Both the position numbers and the translations under genes were made by a program. DNA of 8,294 nucleotides. It comes from Treponema sp. (lineage in GTDB: Bacteria > Spirochaetota > Spirochaetia > Treponematales > Breznakiellaceae). The notes under the pieces are model-generated. The model did no database searches. It saw only the letters and a program-made list of their open reading frames with translations, and was not told where the DNA came from. Of the stretch, positions 7,001 to 8,294 are shown in pieces. The number at the start of each line of letters is the position of its first letter. The first letter of the stretch is position 1. The stretch covers positions 1-8,294 of the forward strand of contig JAIRSD010000002.1 in NCBI GenBank assembly GCA_031255615.1, given 5' to 3'.

Positions 7001-7310
7001 GTTTTTCCGGCATGGGGAGCAGCTCGGCGGAGGAAGTCCGCCGCAGGCTGGCAGCAGGAAGTGCTAGCCGAAGGCAAGGGCGTCCATCGCGAGGTGGAAT
7101 CTGAAGGAGTGGACGCGAGAGCGTCTATGAGGCAAAGCCCCGGACCGGCGAACGGAAACCGCATATAAGGCAGCGCCGGGGGGACGAGCTTGCGTGGCAA
7201 AGTAAAGTCCAACGCTGCCCGCAGCCGGAGGGGAACTGCTGGACAAATGCCGGGAACGGCGAATATGTTCCTACTCCCTGATTACACTACATCACCGGGT
7301 AAGCGAAAAA
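7001..7310 (+). mobile_element. Group II intron fragment (5' end and domain I, perhaps part of domain II), no intron-encoded protein
   Basis: Several blocks match my memory of bacterial group II introns of the IIC-like type: CCGGCATGGGG (7007-7017) near the 5' end, AAGGGCGTCC (7077-7086), GAGGTGGAATCTGAAGGAG (7091-7109), GAACGGAAACCGCATATAAG (7150-7169), GACGAGCTTGC (7183-7193) and AAAGTCC (7204-7210) with CTGCC (7215-7219). Their order and spacing are right. Aligned on the CCGGCATGGG block, the intron would begin at G7001, but the usual GTGYG start reads GTTTT. I see no reverse transcriptase/maturase frame and no domain V/VI hairpin before the sequence changes at about 7300-7330, so the copy is truncated or internally deleted. 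IIC introns favour sites next to terminators, which fits its place just after trxA. The right end is approximate. Confidence 0.8.
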
Positions 7311-7446
7311 ACCGGGAATGGGAATTTTAGCCACCAAGGCGAGCAACGGCTCGCCAGGAACACGAAGGAATAAAAAAGCGCTTTCAATATTTACATACGA
7401 ATTCATTAGGGTTGTTCAGAAACTTCAGTTTCTGAACAACAACTGC
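7311..7446. other. Non-coding spacer between intron fragment and MotA-like ORF
   Basis: Composition shifts here from GC-rich to AT-rich. It contains CCACCAAGG, then the small inverted repeat GGCGAGC...GCTCGCC (7338-7354), then GAACACGAAGG, and the palindrome at 7411-7440. No gene is supported. Confidence 0.5.
7411..7440. repeat. Perfect 14-bp palindrome (hairpin)
   Basis: GTTGTTCAGAAACT (7411-7424) pairs perfectly with AGTTTCTGAACAAC (7427-7440). It lies 6 bp beyond the stop of the reverse-strand ORF at 7447, where it could end transcription, but no T-tract follows on that strand. It could equally be a small dispersed palindrome. Its base composition differs from the GGAGTT hairpin family. 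Confidence 0.7.
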
Positions 7447-7746
7447 TTAAAGAAAGAAAAAAACGGCATCTTTCTGTATATTTTTTAATATTTTTATCTC
7501 TCTGTCTGTTTCAAGACTTATGGGATTAGTTAATATTTTGTCTGTCAGTTCAGATGTTCTTCCGTCCATAACCAAGCGCATGCCGTATTCAAATATATCC
7601 CTTTGATTATGTTTCTCTTTATCCAATAAATCATTCAGTGATACAAGTCCCAGGGAATGTGATATTATAGAGAATATTAATGCCCGTTCAAATATGATAT
7701 TGTACTTTTCTATAAAGTCGTTTTCGTTCACGCTTTTATTCTCCAA
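7447..7746 (-). CDS. Short MotA-like cytoplasmic-domain protein, probably a truncated gene
   Basis: This 99-residue frame starts at TTG 7746 (no ATG and no clear ribosome binding site) and is strikingly AT-rich compared with its neighbours. The central part, RDIFEYGMRLVMDGRTSEL (49-67) followed by an ILTN segment, resembles the cytoplasmic segment of MotA-type flagellar stator proteins, where a GLxLVVDGxxPE pattern is typical. The preceding LGLVSLNDLLDKE (32-44) resembles the MotA REGLLALEEE region. The four transmembrane helices of MotA are missing, and the protein stops abruptly at QKDAVFFFL, next to the palindrome at 7411-7440. I therefore suspect a broken copy of a MotA-related gene, or a stand-alone soluble relative. 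Expression and function are doubtful, and the family assignment is from pattern memory only. Confidence 0.4.
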   Translation of the reverse strand: MENKSVNENDFIEKYNIIFERALIFSIISHSLGLVSLNDLLDKEKHNQRDIFEYGMRLVMDGRTSELTDKILTNPISLETDREIKILKNIQKDAVFFFL

Positions 7747-7806
7747 AATGCTTTATAATTATGCCAATATATGTTGTGGCGTCAGTGCCTATAAACCAGA
7801 GCGGCA

Positions 7807-7962
7807 GGATGTCGGCTGTTTCCCATCATTGGAGTTGGTGCGCTCCGCACACCAACTCCGAAAGGTGAGAAACGGCATGGATGGCCGACCGGATGCCGGC
7901 TGTTTCCATTCCTTGGAGTTTGCGCGAAGCGCAAACTCCGAAAGGCGAAAAAACGGCATGGA
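7807..7962. repeat. Tandem 84-bp repeat (about 1.9 units), each with a GGAGTT hairpin
   Basis: Unit 1 starts GGATGTCGGCTGTTTCC at 7807; unit 2 starts GGATGCCGGCTGTTTCC at 7891, 84 bp later. Each unit holds TTGGAGTT, a hairpin, AACTCCGAAAGG, and ends with AAACGGCATGGA. The hairpins differ inside: GGAGTTGGTG/CACCAACTCC (7831-7859) and GGAGTTTGCGC/GCGCAAACTCC (7915-7939). AAACGGCAT (7870-7878) of unit 1 can also pair with the start of unit 2. These are members of the hairpin family seen at 172-241 and 1341-1411. Confidence 0.85.
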
Positions 7963-8108
7963 GGCCGTTTTTTCGCCCGTGCAAGGGATAGGAGGGGTGC
8001 GGAGCAGCCCCGGCGCGAAGCGCCGGGGCCGGAGCGAAGGCGGAGCCCTGGCAACCGGAGGTTGCCTTGATAGCCCGGTCCCCGGCCCGCAGGGCCGGGG
8101 ATGCGCCC
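7944..8108. repeat. Hairpin-repeat cluster 3, right part (GGGATAG ... GATAGCCCGG ... ATGCGCCC scaffold)
   Basis: Perfect hairpins: GGCGAAAAAACGGC/GCCGTTTTTTCGCC (7944-7977), GCCCCGGCGC/GCGCCGGGGC (8007-8029), GGCAACC/GGTTGCC (8050-8066) and TCCCCGGCCC/GGGCCGGGGA (8079-8101). The linkers GCAAGGGATAG (7981-7991), GATAGCCCGG (8069-8078) and ATGCGCCC (8101-8108) recur in the same order at 1444-1529. Cluster 3 has one extra hairpin (8050-8066). The interval 8109-8250 contains CATCGC/GCGATG (8108-8122) and nothing else I can name. Confidence 0.85.
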
Positions 8109-8255
8109 ATCGCTACGCGATGATGTATAACCATTTCCTTACAGCACAGCCCTGCGTAGGCCTGCTATGTCCGCTACGAACGTAACATCCGGCGCTTTCG
8201 GGGGAACCAGAACCGCGTTGCCGTCCCTTGTTTGCCCATTGTGAAAAAAAATTTC

Positions 8256-8285
8256 TTGACGGCCCCGGTTTATGGGTTATATACT
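8256..8285 (+). promoter_or_regulatory. Sigma-70-like promoter reading out of the right edge
   Basis: TTGACG (8256-8261) and TATACT (8280-8285) are separated by 18 bp. The alternative -10 TATATA (8278-8283) gives 16 bp. An A/T tract at 8244-8254 just upstream could serve as an UP element. Transcription would start near the last bases of the window, so the gene served lies beyond it; the final ATG (8292-8294) is too close to the -10 to be an ordinary start codon. Confidence 0.65.
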
Positions 8286-8294
8286 AGAGAAATG

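Noticed and set aside
7001..7310. RNase P RNA, tmRNA or other housekeeping RNA
   Set aside because: The ordered motifs fit group II intron domain I, and no RNase P or tmRNA hallmark is visible.
7807..7962. CRISPR array
   Set aside because: There are only two 84-bp units with hairpins inside the repeat, no short direct repeats with unique spacers, and no cas genes.
7694..8185. Forward open frame of 163 codons over the third repeat cluster
   Set aside because: It reads through tandem repeats and hairpins and shows repeat-derived peptides (SLELVRSAHQ, SLEFARSANS); not a gene.

Overview
The window reads as a GC-rich bacterial chromosome segment. It holds five recognisable protein genes, one short AT-rich gene fragment, a degenerate group II intron fragment and three clusters of hairpin repeats. 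My best guess is a Spirochaetota (Treponema-like) genome, possibly gut-associated. That rests on the gene mix, a MotA-like fragment and the style of the repeats, and it is inference only; no rRNA, tRNA or other phylum marker is present.

Layout, left to right. 1-346 is gene-free and carries a pair of hairpin repeats. 347-1291 (+) encodes a divergent PAP2-like, probably membrane-associated protein. 1292-1618 carries a second hairpin cluster closely related to the first, so the PAP2-like gene lies between direct copies. 1619-2191 (+) is a Nudix hydrolase with an N-terminal zinc ribbon. It converges tail to tail with 4371-2188 (-), a U32-family protein of the RlhA type with its four iron-sulfur cysteines. 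That gene overlaps by 8 nt with the upstream 6589-4364 (-), a cytoplasmic GH3 glycosidase with an EF-hand-like loop. GH3 and U32 probably form one transcript. 6668-6991 (+) is thioredoxin, divergent from GH3, with the two -10 boxes overlapping.

Right-hand accessory part. The 5' domains of a group II intron, with no reverse transcriptase, start 9 nt after the thioredoxin stop. They are followed by a perfect 14-bp palindrome, a short AT-rich reverse-strand ORF resembling the cytoplasmic part of MotA, and a third hairpin cluster that begins with an 84-bp tandem repeat. The window ends in a strong sigma-70-like promoter firing out of the right edge.

The most notable signal is the hairpin family. 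Several hairpins keep the same outer bases and linkers while their inner stems differ completely yet stay perfectly paired. Two clusters also share a scaffold of GGGATAG, hairpin(s), GATAGCCCGG, hairpin, ATGCGCCC. This looks like a dispersed, structure-conserved repeat element. Its function cannot be told from this window.
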